48,319 nt of DNA from Amycolatopsis acidicola (GCF_007713735.2 NZ_VMNW02000073.1:1-48319), one strand, 5' to 3'. Shown: positions 23,685-34,009, numbered from the stretch's first letter. Program-made: numbers and translations. Notes: generated by a model from the letters alone, not told the origin.

Positions 23685-24707
23685 GTGGCTGACGCGATTC
23701 CGACCCGCCCCCGTGTGCTCTCCGGCATCCAGCCGACCGCCGACTCGTTCCACCTCGGGAACTACCTCGGCGCGCTGCGGCAGTGGGTCGCGTTGCAGGA
23801 AACGCACGAGACCTTCTACATGGTCGTCGACCTGCACGCCATCACGGTCGAGCAGGACCCGAAGGTGCTGCGCGAGCGCACCCGTGTCTCCGCGGCCCAG
23901 TTGCTCGCGCTCGGCGTGGACCCCGAGCGCAGCGCGCTGTTCGTGCAGAGCCAGGTGCCCGAGCACGCGCAGCTGTCCTGGGTGCTGGAGTGCCAGACCG
24001 GGTTCGGCGAGGCGAGCCGGATGACCCAGTTCAAGGACAAGGCGAGCAAACAGGGCGCCGACCACGCGAGCGTCGGGCTGTTCACGTACCCGATCCTGCA
24101 GGCCGCGGACATCCTGATCTACCAGGCGAACGCGGTGCCGGTCGGCGAGGACCAGCGCCAGCACCTGGAGCTGTCGCGCAATCTCGCGCAGCGGTTCAAC
24201 CACCGCTTCGGCAAGACTTTCGTGGTGCCGGAGCCGCACATCGTCAAGGACACCGCCAAGATCTTCGATCTGCAGGACCCGACGTCGAAGATGAGCAAGT
24301 CGGCGTCCTCGCCGAACGGGCTGATCGAACTGCTCGACGAGCCCAAGAAGTCGGCGAAGAAGATCCGCTCCGCGGTCACCGACACCGGCCGCGAGATCGT
24401 GTTCGACCCGGAGCACAAAGCCGGGGTGTCGAACCTGCTGACCATCTACTCGGCGATCGGCGGGAAGAGCATTCCGGAACTGGAAGCGGAGTACGCCGAC
24501 AAGGGCTACGGCAACCTGAAGGTGGATCTCGCCGAAGTACTCGTCCAGTTCGTGACTCCTTTCCAGGAGCGGGTACGGTCGTATTTGGACGACGTCACCG
24601 AACTCGACAAGGTGCTCGCCCGCGGCGCCGACCGGGCCCGCTCCGTGGCGGCCGAGACCCTTTCTGTCGTTTATGACCGGATCGGTTTCCTCCCCGCCGT
24701 TCGTTAA
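23685..24707 (+). CDS. trpS: tryptophanyl-tRNA synthetase
   Basis: 340 residues, class I aminoacyl-tRNA synthetase that charges tRNA-Trp. The HIGH-like motif is HLGNYLG after SGIQPTADS, and KMSKS lies at about 202-206. GEDQRQHLELSRNLAQRFN is the typical TrpRS segment. It starts at GTG 23685. In mycobacteria yihY follows trpS directly; here a five-gene export operon lies between them. Confidence 0.97.
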   Translation: MADAIPTRPRVLSGIQPTADSFHLGNYLGALRQWVALQETHETFYMVVDLHAITVEQDPKVLRERTRVSAAQLLALGVDPERSALFVQSQVPEHAQLSWVLECQTGFGEASRMTQFKDKASKQGADHASVGLFTYPILQAADILIYQANAVPVGEDQRQHLELSRNLAQRFNHRFGKTFVVPEPHIVKDTAKIFDLQDPTSKMSKSASSPNGLIELLDEPKKSAKKIRSAVTDTGREIVFDPEHKAGVSNLLTIYSAIGGKSIPELEAEYADKGYGNLKVDLAEVLVQFVTPFQERVRSYLDDVTELDKVLARGADRARSVAAETLSVVYDRIGFLPAVR

Positions 24708-24833
24708 ACAATTCTTTACCAATTTACACACCTGATTCACAGTTAATTCGGCCTTTTTCTCAGTTGTTTTTCAGAATGACCGGCGAAGCTTTCGCCGCTG
24801 GTTCGTTCTGGGGCGCACAGAGAGAGGGTCGCC

Positions 24834-26087
24834 GTGCTGGGCAGGCTCAAGAAACGGAGACGGTGGGCCATCGCGGCCGCGGCCGTCGTGGTGGTGGTCG
24901 CCGCCGGGGTCACGGTCTGGGTGGTGACGCGGCCGGCGGACGCGCCGTCGTACCGGCTCGTCGCGGCGAGTACGACCACACTGAAACAATCGGTTTCCTC
25001 GTCCGGGACAATCGAGCCCGCGCAACGGAGCGACCTCAATTTCGGGGTTTCCGGCCAGGTCACCGCGGTCGAGGTGACAGTGGGCCAGCAGGTGTCCGCG
25101 GGGCAGTCGTTGGCGACCGTGCAATCGGCCTCGCTTTCCGCGAGCGTGGCGCAGGCGAAATCTTCGCTGGCCTCGGATCAGGCGAAACTTTCCTCCGACC
25201 AGTCGGGAAGCGCTTCCTCGGCGCAGATCAGCGCGGACGAAGCCGCCATCACGGCCGCGCAGAACCAGCTCGACAACGCGCAGGCGGGGCTTTCGGAAGC
25301 GACGCTCACCGCCCCGATCGCGGGCACCGTCGCCGCGGTGAACCTGACTGTGGGACAACAGGTTTCGGCAGGCGGCTCGGGGTCGAACTCGAGCAGCAGC
25401 TCGTCTTCCTCCGGTGGCAACGGCGGGAACGGGCAGTCGGCCGGCGGCAGCTCGGCGACCAGTCAGAGCAACAGCAGCGGTAGCAGCAGTTCGAGTTCTT
25501 CGAGCACCGCGCAGATCACCGTGATTTCCACCGGTTCCTATGTCGTCAACGCGTCGGTGGACGACACCGAGGTCGGTCAGGTCAAGACCGGCGACCAGGC
25601 CGTGATCACGCCCAACGGGGCCACGACGCCGGTGTACGGCACCGTCACGTCGGTCGCAGTGCTGGCCTCGGGCTCGTCCTCGGTTCCCAGCTACCCGGTC
25701 ACCATCAGCGTCACCGGCAGCCCCACCGGGTTGTTCGCGGGCGCGAGCGCGACAGTGTCCATTGTGGTCAAACAACTGACTGATGTGCTCGCCGTACCCA
25801 GTGCCGCGGTGCACTACACGAGTGGTGCGGCGACGGTGAGCGAAATGGTGGGCGGCAAGGAAACCAGTGTGCCGATCACCGCGGGGACCACGGTCGACGG
25901 GATGACTCAGGTCCTCAGTGGACTGTCTGAAGGGGACCAGGTGATGATCGCCGGCGCCGCTGGCGGCGCGGGGAACCGGCCGAGCGGCACCGGAAGCACC
26001 AGCGGGCGGACCGGCGGCATCGGTGGGACCGGCGGCGGTTTCGGCGGGGGTAACCGGACCGGCGGCCTCGGCGGGTTCGGGGGATGA
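24834..26087 (+). CDS. HlyD/MacA-type efflux adaptor protein (first copy)
   Basis: 417 residues. A basic N-terminus and one membrane helix (about 10-33) are followed by a lipoyl/barrel-sandwich domain (SGTIEPAQRSDLNFGVSGQV, LTAPIAGTVAAVNLTVGQQV) split by a short coiled coil. Residues about 185-232 are a Ser/Gly/Asn-rich low-complexity stretch. The C-terminus is Gly-rich. Adaptors of this type bridge an ABC exporter to the outside. Start GTG 24834 with GAGAGAGGG upstream. It overlaps the ATPase gene by four bases (ATGA). The 126 bases upstream are unusually AT-rich and probably hold the operon promoter. Confidence 0.88.
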   Translation: MLGRLKKRRRWAIAAAAVVVVVAAGVTVWVVTRPADAPSYRLVAASTTTLKQSVSSSGTIEPAQRSDLNFGVSGQVTAVEVTVGQQVSAGQSLATVQSASLSASVAQAKSSLASDQAKLSSDQSGSASSAQISADEAAITAAQNQLDNAQAGLSEATLTAPIAGTVAAVNLTVGQQVSAGGSGSNSSSSSSSSGGNGGNGQSAGGSSATSQSNSSGSSSSSSSSTAQITVISTGSYVVNASVDDTEVGQVKTGDQAVITPNGATTPVYGTVTSVAVLASGSSSVPSYPVTISVTGSPTGLFAGASATVSIVVKQLTDVLAVPSAAVHYTSGAATVSEMVGGKETSVPITAGTTVDGMTQVLSGLSEGDQVMIAGAAGGAGNRPSGTGSTSGRTGGIGGTGGGFGGGNRTGGLGGFGG

Positions 26088-26772
26088 CCGTGCCCGTCAT
26101 CGACGTCGAGAACGTGCGCAAGATCTACTCCACCGGCGTGGTGCAGGTGGAGGCGCTGCGAGGAGTCTCGCTGCGGGTCGAGGAAGGCGAATACGTCGCC
26201 ATCATGGGGCCTTCCGGTTCCGGGAAGTCCACCCTGATGCACATCCTCGGCTGCCTGGACCTGCTTTCCACCGGCAACTACACCCTCGCCGGGGAGGACG
26301 TCGGCAACCTGACCGAGCTGGATCTGGCGCTGATCCGCAACCGCCGCATCGGGTTCGTGTTCCAGCAGTTCAACCTGCTGCCCGGGTTGTCGGCGTGGCG
26401 CAACGTGGAACTGCCGCTCTGCTACGCGGGCGTGCGGCGAGCGGAACGCAAGGCACGCGCGGTGGAACTGCTCGAACGCGTCGGGCTCGGCGACCGGATC
26501 GACCACCGGCCCAACGAACTCTCCGGCGGCCAGCAGTCCCGTGTCGCGCTGGCGCGGGCACTGGTGAACCGGCCGTCGATGGTGCTGGCCGACGAGCCGA
26601 CCGGCGCCCTGGACTCCACCGCGACGGCCGAGGTGCTGTCGGTGTTCGGCGAGCTGAACGCGGCCGGGCACACCATCGTGCTGATCACGCACGAGGAAGA
26701 CGTTGCCGCGCATGCGAAACGGGTCGTGCGGCTGCGGGACGGGCTGATCGAGTCCGATACCGGGGTGGGCGC

Positions 26773-26776
<4 letters not shown>
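26084..26776 (+). CDS. ABC transporter ATP-binding protein, MacB/LolD type
   Basis: 230 residues. Walker A is GPSGSGKST (42-50), Q-loop FQQFNLLPGLSAWRNVELPL, signature LSGGQQSRVALARAL, Walker B MVLADEPTGALD and the switch His in LITHEED. This belongs to the MacB/LolD/FtsE branch, which powers mechanotransmission-type export with FtsX-like permeases. It overlaps the adaptor upstream and the permease downstream by four bases each. Confidence 0.95.
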
Positions 26777-28008
<1,232 letters not shown>

Positions 28009-28021
28009 CGGAGGAAAACCC

Positions 28022-28783
28022 ATGCGTCGCACAATTCTCGCGGTGGCCGGCGGGGCGCTCGCCCTGACGTTGGCCGCTTGTGGCTCCTCGGACACCAGCG
28101 CCACCCCCGCGGCACAGACCCCGGCCTCGGGTACTCCACGGGCCGGAGGGCCCGCCGCGTCGGGAACCGTCGCCGCCGTGGCCGCGTCGAGCATCGAGGT
28201 GCAGAGCACCAGCAACGGCCAGGTCACGGTGAACTTCTCGGACACGACCACGTTCACCGACCGCGTCGCCGCGACGCTGGCCGACGTCACCGCCGGCTCT
28301 TGTGTCTCGGTCACCGGGACCGGCACGCCGGTCGCCGCGCAGACGGTGGAAATCAGTGCTGCCAACGGAAACACCTGTTCCTTTGGTGGCCAGGCCGGCG
28401 GGATGCGGCCGCAGGGCGACAGCAGCTCGCGACCGTCGCGCCCCTCCGGCAGCGCGCGTCCGTCCGGAACGCAGAACGGCGGTGGCGGGCGCGCGTTCGG
28501 GAAGGTGTCGGCGGTGAGCGGTACCGGTTTCACGGTGCAGGAGGACAACCAGCAGACCGGCGCGACGACGGACGTGCAGGTGACGGTGAGTTCGACGACC
28601 ACGTACACGAAGAGCCAGCCGGCGAACTCTTCGGCGTTGAAGGTCGGGGAATGCGTGAGCGCGCAAGGGAAAGCGGACGACACCGGCGCAGTGACCGCGC
28701 AGAGCATCTCGATCAGCCAGGCGACCGCGAACGGGTGTGACACGTTCGAGGGCAGGCAGCGCAACGGAGGCGGGAATGGTTAA
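28022..28783 (+). CDS. lipoprotein with DUF5666-like repeats
   Basis: 253 residues. The signal peptide ends in LTLAAC, so Cys20 should be lipidated and the protein surface-anchored. Two similar beta-rich units (about 45-120 and 165-240) each contain a GxV-x-A-V...T-x-QV-TVxxxTTxT pattern as in DUF5666, separated by a Gly/Ser/Arg/Pro linker. GGAGG lies eight bases before the ATG. The gene sits inside the export operon and overlaps the second adaptor, so it probably works with the transporter. Confidence 0.78.
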   Translation: MRRTILAVAGGALALTLAACGSSDTSATPAAQTPASGTPRAGGPAASGTVAAVAASSIEVQSTSNGQVTVNFSDTTTFTDRVAATLADVTAGSCVSVTGTGTPVAAQTVEISAANGNTCSFGGQAGGMRPQGDSSSRPSRPSGSARPSGTQNGGGGRAFGKVSAVSGTGFTVQEDNQQTGATTDVQVTVSSTTTYTKSQPANSSALKVGECVSAQGKADDTGAVTAQSISISQATANGCDTFEGRQRNGGGNG

Positions 28784-30338
28784 GCGGTCCAGGGTGCTCG
28801 CCGTGGCCGGTGCTGTCGTGGTCGTGGCGGGCGGGGCGGTGTTCTGGGCGACTTCGGGATCCGCCTCGGCCGGGTACCGGACGGCCGTCGCGGGGCCGGC
28901 CAAGGTCACCGCGACGCTCGACACCACCGGCACCATCGAGCCGGTGCAGAACGCGACGGTGTCGTTTCCCTCCAGTGGCCAGGTTGCTTCGATTCCGGTG
29001 CAGGTCGGGCAGAGCGTCACGGCAGGGCAGACGCTCGCGCAACTGGACACCACGTCGCTGGCCAGCCAGGTCGCGTCGGCACAGTCCACTTTGGCCACTG
29101 CGCAGGCGAAGCTGGCGAACGACCAGACGGGCCAGTCCACGGCCACGTCTTCGGCCGGCCGCACCACGCCGGCGCTGTTCGTCACGACGGCTTCGTCCAC
29201 TTCGGACCTCAAGGCGCAGCAGGACGCTGTCACGTCGGCACAGCATCAGGTGGACGAGGACCTGACAGCGGCGTCGGCAGCCGTTGCGGCGCAACAGAAG
29301 GCGTGCAAGACGATCGTCGACGCGAGTGACGACAAGCAGCCAGAGGACCAGGACACGGTGGACGAGTGCACGGCCGCGATCCAGACGGCGCAGGACGCGC
29401 AGCGCACCACGGCGGCTGACGAGCAGAAGCTCGCCGACGCGGAGAACAAGCTGTCGGCGACACTCGCGGAGGCCGCGAGCGCCGCCGCCAAGGCGAACCC
29501 GGAACCGTCGGCGCCGTCGTCGTCGAGCGGCAAGTCCTCGACCGGCAGCAAGCCTTCGACCAGTGCCGGTTCTTCCTCCGGGAGCAAGTCGTCTTCGAGC
29601 GCGAAGACGTCGACCCCGGCTTCGGCCGAGCAGCTCGCCGCGGACCAGGCCGAGATCGACGCGGACACCGCGCAGATCGCGGTGGCGCAACAGAATCTGG
29701 CCGCGGCGACGCTGGTCAGCCCGATCACCGGGACGGTCGGCTCGATCGGCTACACGACCGGGCAGCAGGCGTCGACCTCGCAGAACATCGTGGTGTTCGG
29801 GCCCGGCGAGGACCAGGTGACCACGTCGGTCAGCGACACGCAGGCAGGGCAGATCAAGCCGGGGCAGCAGGTCACGGTGACCCCCGATGGCAGTCCGACG
29901 CCGCTGACCGGGCAGGTCACCGCCATCGGGCTGCTCGCCAGTACCACGTCGTCCGGCTCGCCGAGCTATCCGGTGACCATCTCGCTGCCCGCGTCGCAGA
30001 CCCTGCACCCGGGAGCCACCGCGTCGGTCTCGATCATCACCAGTACGGCGGAAGCCGCGGTCACGGTGCCGACTTCGGCGGTCCACCTGCAGGGCGCGAA
30101 TGCTTTCGTGACAACGGTTTCCGGGGACAAGACGGAGACGACGCGGATCAAGGTCGGCGTCTCCGGCGCGGCCGTGACCGAGGTGCTCTCCGGGTTGCAG
30201 GCCGGTCAGCAGGTGCTGCTCGCCGACCTCGGCCAGGCACTGCCGACGTCCAACACCAACGCGCGCGGCCTGGTCGGCGGTGGCCAGCGACCGGCGGGTG
30301 GGGCCCAAGGCGCGCAGGGCGCTCAAGGCGGTCGCTGA
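28776..30338 (+). CDS. HlyD-type efflux adaptor protein (second copy)
   Basis: 520 residues. One N-terminal membrane helix, a barrel-sandwich half (TGTIEPVQNATVSFPSSGQVASIPVQVGQSV), a long helical hairpin (about 100-300) with a Ser/Lys-rich insert at about 240-290, and the second sandwich half (LVSPITGTVGSIGYTTGQQ). It is clearly related to the first adaptor but has a longer hairpin. It overlaps the lipoprotein gene by eight bases. Two adaptors for one ABC pair is notable. Confidence 0.87.
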   Translation: MVKRSRVLAVAGAVVVVAGGAVFWATSGSASAGYRTAVAGPAKVTATLDTTGTIEPVQNATVSFPSSGQVASIPVQVGQSVTAGQTLAQLDTTSLASQVASAQSTLATAQAKLANDQTGQSTATSSAGRTTPALFVTTASSTSDLKAQQDAVTSAQHQVDEDLTAASAAVAAQQKACKTIVDASDDKQPEDQDTVDECTAAIQTAQDAQRTTAADEQKLADAENKLSATLAEAASAAAKANPEPSAPSSSSGKSSTGSKPSTSAGSSSGSKSSSSAKTSTPASAEQLAADQAEIDADTAQIAVAQQNLAAATLVSPITGTVGSIGYTTGQQASTSQNIVVFGPGEDQVTTSVSDTQAGQIKPGQQVTVTPDGSPTPLTGQVTAIGLLASTTSSGSPSYPVTISLPASQTLHPGATASVSIITSTAEAAVTVPTSAVHLQGANAFVTTVSGDKTETTRIKVGVSGAAVTEVLSGLQAGQQVLLADLGQALPTSNTNARGLVGGGQRPAGGAQGAQGAQGGR

Positions 30339-30339
30339 G

Positions 30340-30891
30340 CTACCACTGCCGCCCGCGCGGAAGGTCGTCCAGCTCCGGCCGGGACAGGTGCAGCAGTTCG
30401 TACCTGCCCGGCCCACGCCCGGACCACAGCACGAAGCGGATCAGCCGCCAGGCCGTCGGATCGAAGGCCAGCGCGGCCGAGTGCACGTCTTCGCGCTGCG
30501 CCAGCTCGCCGATCTCAGCGAGGGACTCGCCGAGATCGGCGGGCATCCGCGTGACGTCCTTCGAGGCGGCCACCGGCGTCTTGACAGGCCCACGCTCGAA
30601 GGCGATGCCCGTCCAGTGGTGCACCGGCGGGCGGCCGAAGTCGTCGACGAGGCCCTGGAAACCGCCGCCGCCCACGAGGAACTTGCCCATCCCGGCGACG
30701 TCGCGCCACAGGTAGAAGGGGGCGTACTGGTTCACCGGGGAGCCGGCCACCCCGCGCTCGCGGATGAGGTACGCCTTGAGCCCGAGGCCGGGGAAGTCGT
30801 CGGTGGACCCGCCGCGCGTCGCCACCCGGCGCCGGATGATGCCCATGTCGTAGTCGGCGGGCAGGGTGAGCTCGTACTGCATGGCGTACAT
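30340..30891 (-). CDS. DUF4865 family protein
   Basis: 183 residues. It begins MYAMQYELTLPADYDMGIIRRRV and contains GLGLKAYLIRERG, NQYAPFYLWRD and KFLVGGGGFQGLVDDFGRP, characteristic of DUF4865. The fold is probably a ferredoxin-like barrel; function unknown. Its stop lies one base beyond the stop of the convergent adaptor gene. The promoter region carries an 18-bp palindrome, but no adjacent regulator gene is present. Confidence 0.85.
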   Translation of the reverse strand: MYAMQYELTLPADYDMGIIRRRVATRGGSTDDFPGLGLKAYLIRERGVAGSPVNQYAPFYLWRDVAGMGKFLVGGGGFQGLVDDFGRPPVHHWTGIAFERGPVKTPVAASKDVTRMPADLGESLAEIGELAQREDVHSAALAFDPTAWRLIRFVLWSGRGPGRYELLHLSRPELDDLPRGRQW

Positions 30892-30952
30892 GCCGGAAAG
30901 CCCTTTCAGGGGGTGGAGGGGTGGGGTCTTTCGGTGCTCTGTCGGCGCCCAT

Positions 30953-30981
30953 ACTATCACCGTACATACTAGTAGGTACAA
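30953..30981 (-). promoter_or_regulatory. promoter of the DUF4865 gene with overlapping operator
   Basis: On the minus strand TTGTAC (30981-30976), a 17-bp spacer and GATAGT (30958-30953) make a good sigma-70-type promoter. The palindrome GTACATACTAGTAGGTAC (30962-30979) has only one mismatched pair and covers the -35 and spacer, as expected for a repressor site of the TetR, MarR or HxlR kind. Confidence 0.72.
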
Positions 30982-31047
30982 AAACAAGCGTCCTTTGTGG
31001 ACACTTCTCCGATTGCGGGGCCCGGCGGGGGTGGTTAACGTCAGTTC

Positions 31048-32052
31048 GTGGCGGAAGAGAAAGAAAAGCTGGTCCCGAGGTTGCGCCGGAAGCATCCGTG
31101 GTTCGACCACGTGATGAGAGCCAACGAGGCCTTCGGCGAGCGCTACGGCAATCACTACGCCGCCGCCATCACGTATTTCAGCGTGTTGTCGCTCTTCCCG
31201 CTGCTGATGGTGGGCTTCTCCATCGCCGGTTTCGTGCTGGCCAACAACGAGGCGGCGTTGAACGAACTGCGGGACGGGATCATCAACTCCGCGCCGCAGG
31301 GCCTGGGTGACCTGCTGAGCAAGATCGTCGACACGGCGTTGAAGTCGCGGGGCGCGACCGGCGTTCTCGGCCTGTTGCTGGCGCTGTACTCCGGGATCGG
31401 CTGGATGTCGAACCTCCGGGACGCGCTGACCGCGCAGTGGGGGCAGGAGAAGAAGAACCTGCCGAAGGTCACCACCACGCTGAAGGACCTGGCGTCGCTG
31501 GCCGGGCTCGGGCTGGCGCTCGTGGTGTCGTTCGGGCTGTCCGCGATCGGCGGTGGCGTCGGCGAATGGCTGCTGCGGCAGGCGGGGCTGGACCACCAGA
31601 GCTGGGCGGTGTTCGTGCTCAAGGTGGTGACCGTGGTGCTGTCGCTGCTGGCGAACATGCTGGTGTTCCTCTGGGTGCTTTCGCGGCTGCCGCGGGAGCG
31701 GGTCTCGGCGCGCAGCGCGGTGCGGGGCGCGCTCATCGCGGCGATCGGCTTCGAGGTGCTCAAGCAGGTCGCGACGGTGTACCTGACCACCGTCACGTCC
31801 TCGCCGAGTGGCGTGCTGTTCGGGCCGATCATCGGGCTGCTGGTGTTCGCGAACCTGGTCTCGCGGTTCCTGCTGTTCGTCACGGCGTGGACGGCGACGG
31901 CGCGCGAGAACATGATCACGGTCGTCGAACCGCCGCCGCCCGCGGTGATCCGGCCGCTGGTGGAGGTCCGCCGCGGCGCCGGCGCGGGTTCCATCGCGGG
32001 GGCGTTCGGGGTCGGTGCGGTGCTGGCCTGGATGGGGCGCCGTCGTTCCTAG
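31048..32052 (+). CDS. YihY/BrkB family inner membrane protein
   Basis: 334 residues with about six membrane helices. RYGNHYAAAITYFSVLSLFPLLMV is the family start and GALIAAIGFEVLKQVATVYLTTV lies late in the core. These proteins were once misannotated as ribonuclease BN; their real role is unclear. The GTG start follows a short leader. In mycobacteria the orthologue follows trpS directly, which is not the case here. Confidence 0.9.
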   Translation: MAEEKEKLVPRLRRKHPWFDHVMRANEAFGERYGNHYAAAITYFSVLSLFPLLMVGFSIAGFVLANNEAALNELRDGIINSAPQGLGDLLSKIVDTALKSRGATGVLGLLLALYSGIGWMSNLRDALTAQWGQEKKNLPKVTTTLKDLASLAGLGLALVVSFGLSAIGGGVGEWLLRQAGLDHQSWAVFVLKVVTVVLSLLANMLVFLWVLSRLPRERVSARSAVRGALIAAIGFEVLKQVATVYLTTVTSSPSGVLFGPIIGLLVFANLVSRFLLFVTAWTATARENMITVVEPPPPAVIRPLVEVRRGAGAGSIAGAFGVGAVLAWMGRRRS

Positions 32053-32726
32053 ACGTCCAACGCCGAGAGCGCGGCGCTCGCGTCGAGGAGTGCTTGCGAG
32101 CGGGCGGTGATCGCGGCGTCGCGAGCGTTGAGGGCTTCGCCGACGTCCGTCAGGCGGCGGGCGCGGCGGAGTTCGGGCATGAGGGCGCGCAGCGGCTCGA
32201 TGCGGTAGCCGGCTTTGCGTAGCTGGTGCACGATCCGCGCGTCGCGCACCTGCGTCGGCGTGTAGCGCCGCGCGCCGCGTTCTCGTCCCGGCACCACAAG
32301 GCCTTCCGCGTCCCAGTGGCGCAACGTCGAGGCGCGCAGCCCGAGCGCGGCTGCCAGCTCGGAGACGCTCATGGAGTCCGCCGCGCGCACTTCGCCGATC
32401 GGTTCGCCGGAGATCACCTCGACCGCTTGCCGGGCCTCGCTCAGCTCCGTGCGTTCCTCGTGCAGCCGGGCGTGCGCCGCGTCGAGCATCGCGAGGAATT
32501 CCGCGCGTGGTCCCTCGTGGACAGTCCGCATGATCCGCTTCGCTTCCACCGGACCGACTCCGGTGGCCAGGGCTCGATAGGCGAGCGCGGACTGGAGGTG
32601 CGCGGGCTCGTAGGCGCGGTAGCCGGTGCCCGTGCGCGCGGCCGGCGGCAGCACACCGTCCCGTTCGAGGTTGCGCACTTGCTGCACCGAACACCCCGCC
32701 TGCCGTGCGACGTCCGCTGTCCGCAT
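32049..32726 (-). CDS. MerR-type regulator with two DNA-binding domains
   Basis: 225 residues. A first MerR winged helix spans about 1-65 (MRTADVARQAGCSVQQVRNLERDGVLPPAARTGTGYRAY). A second spans about 118-185 (MSVSELAAALGLRASTLRHWDAEGLVVPGRERGARRY). A coiled linker lies between, and there is no Cys metal site. Ordinary MerR proteins have one such domain. ATG 32726 is chosen because the HTH begins there; ATG 32759 is in frame upstream. The divergent DUF6194 gene has a dyad in its promoter and is the probable target. The 3' end overlaps yihY by four bases. Confidence 0.85.
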   Translation of the reverse strand: MRTADVARQAGCSVQQVRNLERDGVLPPAARTGTGYRAYEPAHLQSALAYRALATGVGPVEAKRIMRTVHEGPRAEFLAMLDAAHARLHEERTELSEARQAVEVISGEPIGEVRAADSMSVSELAAALGLRASTLRHWDAEGLVVPGRERGARRYTPTQVRDARIVHQLRKAGYRIEPLRALMPELRRARRLTDVGEALNARDAAITARSQALLDASAALSALDV

Positions 32727-32766
32727 TTTGCGACCTGACACCCCGTTGTCCCTCGTCATCGCGTCG

Positions 32767-32789
32767 AAAGTCTCCACATGGACTTTAAT
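32767..32789 (+). promoter_or_regulatory. MerR-like operator and -10 box ahead of the DUF6194 gene
   Basis: AAAGTC (32767-32772) and GACTTT (32781-32786) form a perfect dyad with an 8-bp centre. The right arm overlaps TTTAAT (32784-32789), a strong -10 box in this GC-rich genome. The dyad lies upstream of and over the -10, where MerR proteins bind to remodel promoters. No clear -35 is visible, as is common for activated promoters. Confidence 0.5.
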
Positions 32790-32804
32790 GCGAAGCTCGA
32801 AGCC

Positions 32805-33254
32805 ATGACCTTCGACGACCTCATCGCCCACGTCGCGAGCCTCGACGGAACCCTCGCCGTGCTGCCGCAACCCGGCGACGGCACACCCGAAATCGCTTGG
32901 GGCGACGCGTTCTTCTACTACGCCCCGGACGGCCTCGTCCCGGAGCGCACCCAGCCGTTCGCGACCATCGTGACGAAGAACTACCCCGGCGACGAACGTT
33001 CGCGGCTCGACCGGCCCGGTGCTTTCCGCGTGAACATCGCCGCGGGCAAGGAAACCTTCACCGCCTGGACCGGGCACGCCCCACGCGAGGGCGACACCGG
33101 CGACCCGAGCGTCACGGACACCGTGCTCGCCCACCCCGTGTACGGAACGGTCGGCTGGCTCGCCGTCGTGAACCCAGGCGCCCGCACGGAAAGCGCCGTC
33201 CGCGAGCTGCTTCGCGCGGCTTACGACCGGGCGCGGCGCCTGCGGGAGAAGTAG
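32805..33254 (+). CDS. DUF6194 family protein
   Basis: 149 residues from ATG 32805, starting MTFDDLIAHVASLDGTLAV; ATG 32778 would add nine residues but lies before the -10 box at 32784-32789. It contains EIAWGDAFFYYAPDG, FATIVTKNYPGDE and HPVYGTVGWLAVVNPG, typical of DUF6194. Function unknown. It is divergent from the double-HTH MerR gene, which probably controls it. Its 3' end overlaps the convergent DUF6498 gene by 34 bases. Confidence 0.8.
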   Translation: MTFDDLIAHVASLDGTLAVLPQPGDGTPEIAWGDAFFYYAPDGLVPERTQPFATIVTKNYPGDERSRLDRPGAFRVNIAAGKETFTAWTGHAPREGDTGDPSVTDTVLAHPVYGTVGWLAVVNPGARTESAVRELLRAAYDRARRLREK

Positions 33255-33964
33255 TACAGCGTCACTTCGAGCGCGATCTTCAGTGCGATGAGCAGACAGG
33301 CCCAGGCCAGCTCACTTCCGGTGGCGCCGAACAGGAAGAACCCGCCGATGAGGGTGAAATGCAGGACCAGCATCCGGCCGAGCGTGAAGTCGAAGACGTC
33401 CACCCGGCCGAGCTTGTCGCGCTCGCCGCGCTTGAGCCAGTCGCCGCGGAACGCGAGGCCCTGGCTGAACAGGTAGATCAGCAGCATGCCCAGGTAACCG
33501 CCCGGTGAGTGCGCGAGCACCGACGAGTTCTCCCCGAGAGACATGGTGAAATCGGCGCCGGTCAGCTTGTCCGCCAGCCACAGGTACCAAAGCAGCGGGC
33601 CTTGGCCGACGGCGCCGACCAAACCGCCTTGGACGAAGGTGAAAAACCCATACAGCGCAACGAAAAGCGGCACCGATGGCCGGGCGTGCCCTCCGGCGCG
33701 GTCGCGGATCACCGAAGGGCGTTCCGGGCCGCGCGCCGTGTGGAGCCGGAGGCACGCCCAGAAACCGATCGCGATGTTCTCCAGCCAGTAGACGACCAGC
33801 ACGTCACCCGGCTGCCAGCCGCGCCACAGCACTGCCGTCAGCGGCAGCAGGTTGACCAGCACCAACGCTGTCGTGGCGACCCAAGACCGGTCGCTCTTGG
33901 TGAACTTCCGCAGCAGCGCCCCGGCGAGCGTGGCGGCGATGCCTCGCCACCGTGCCTCTGCCAT
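33221..33964 (-). CDS. DUF6498-like multi-pass membrane protein
   Basis: 247 residues from ATG 33964 (MAEARWRGIAATLAG); an upstream ATG at 33982 is in frame. About five to six hydrophobic helices include WVATTALVLVNLLPLTAVLW, VVYWLENIAIGFWACLRL (the conserved YWLEN segment of DUF6498 proteins) and MLVLHFTLIGGFFLFG. Function unknown. The last codons overlap the DUF6194 gene on the other strand. Confidence 0.72.
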   Translation of the reverse strand: MAEARWRGIAATLAGALLRKFTKSDRSWVATTALVLVNLLPLTAVLWRGWQPGDVLVVYWLENIAIGFWACLRLHTARGPERPSVIRDRAGGHARPSVPLFVALYGFFTFVQGGLVGAVGQGPLLWYLWLADKLTGADFTMSLGENSSVLAHSPGGYLGMLLIYLFSQGLAFRGDWLKRGERDKLGRVDVFDFTLGRMLVLHFTLIGGFFLFGATGSELAWACLLIALKIALEVTLYYFSRRRRARS

Positions 33965-34009
33965 GCCGCCCCCTCCGGGCATCCACGGTAGTGGCCCGGC
34001 GGCGGGGCG

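Noticed and set aside
31048..32052. Ribonuclease BN annotation for the YihY protein
   Set aside because: The name is a historic misassignment; the protein is an integral membrane protein without nuclease motifs.
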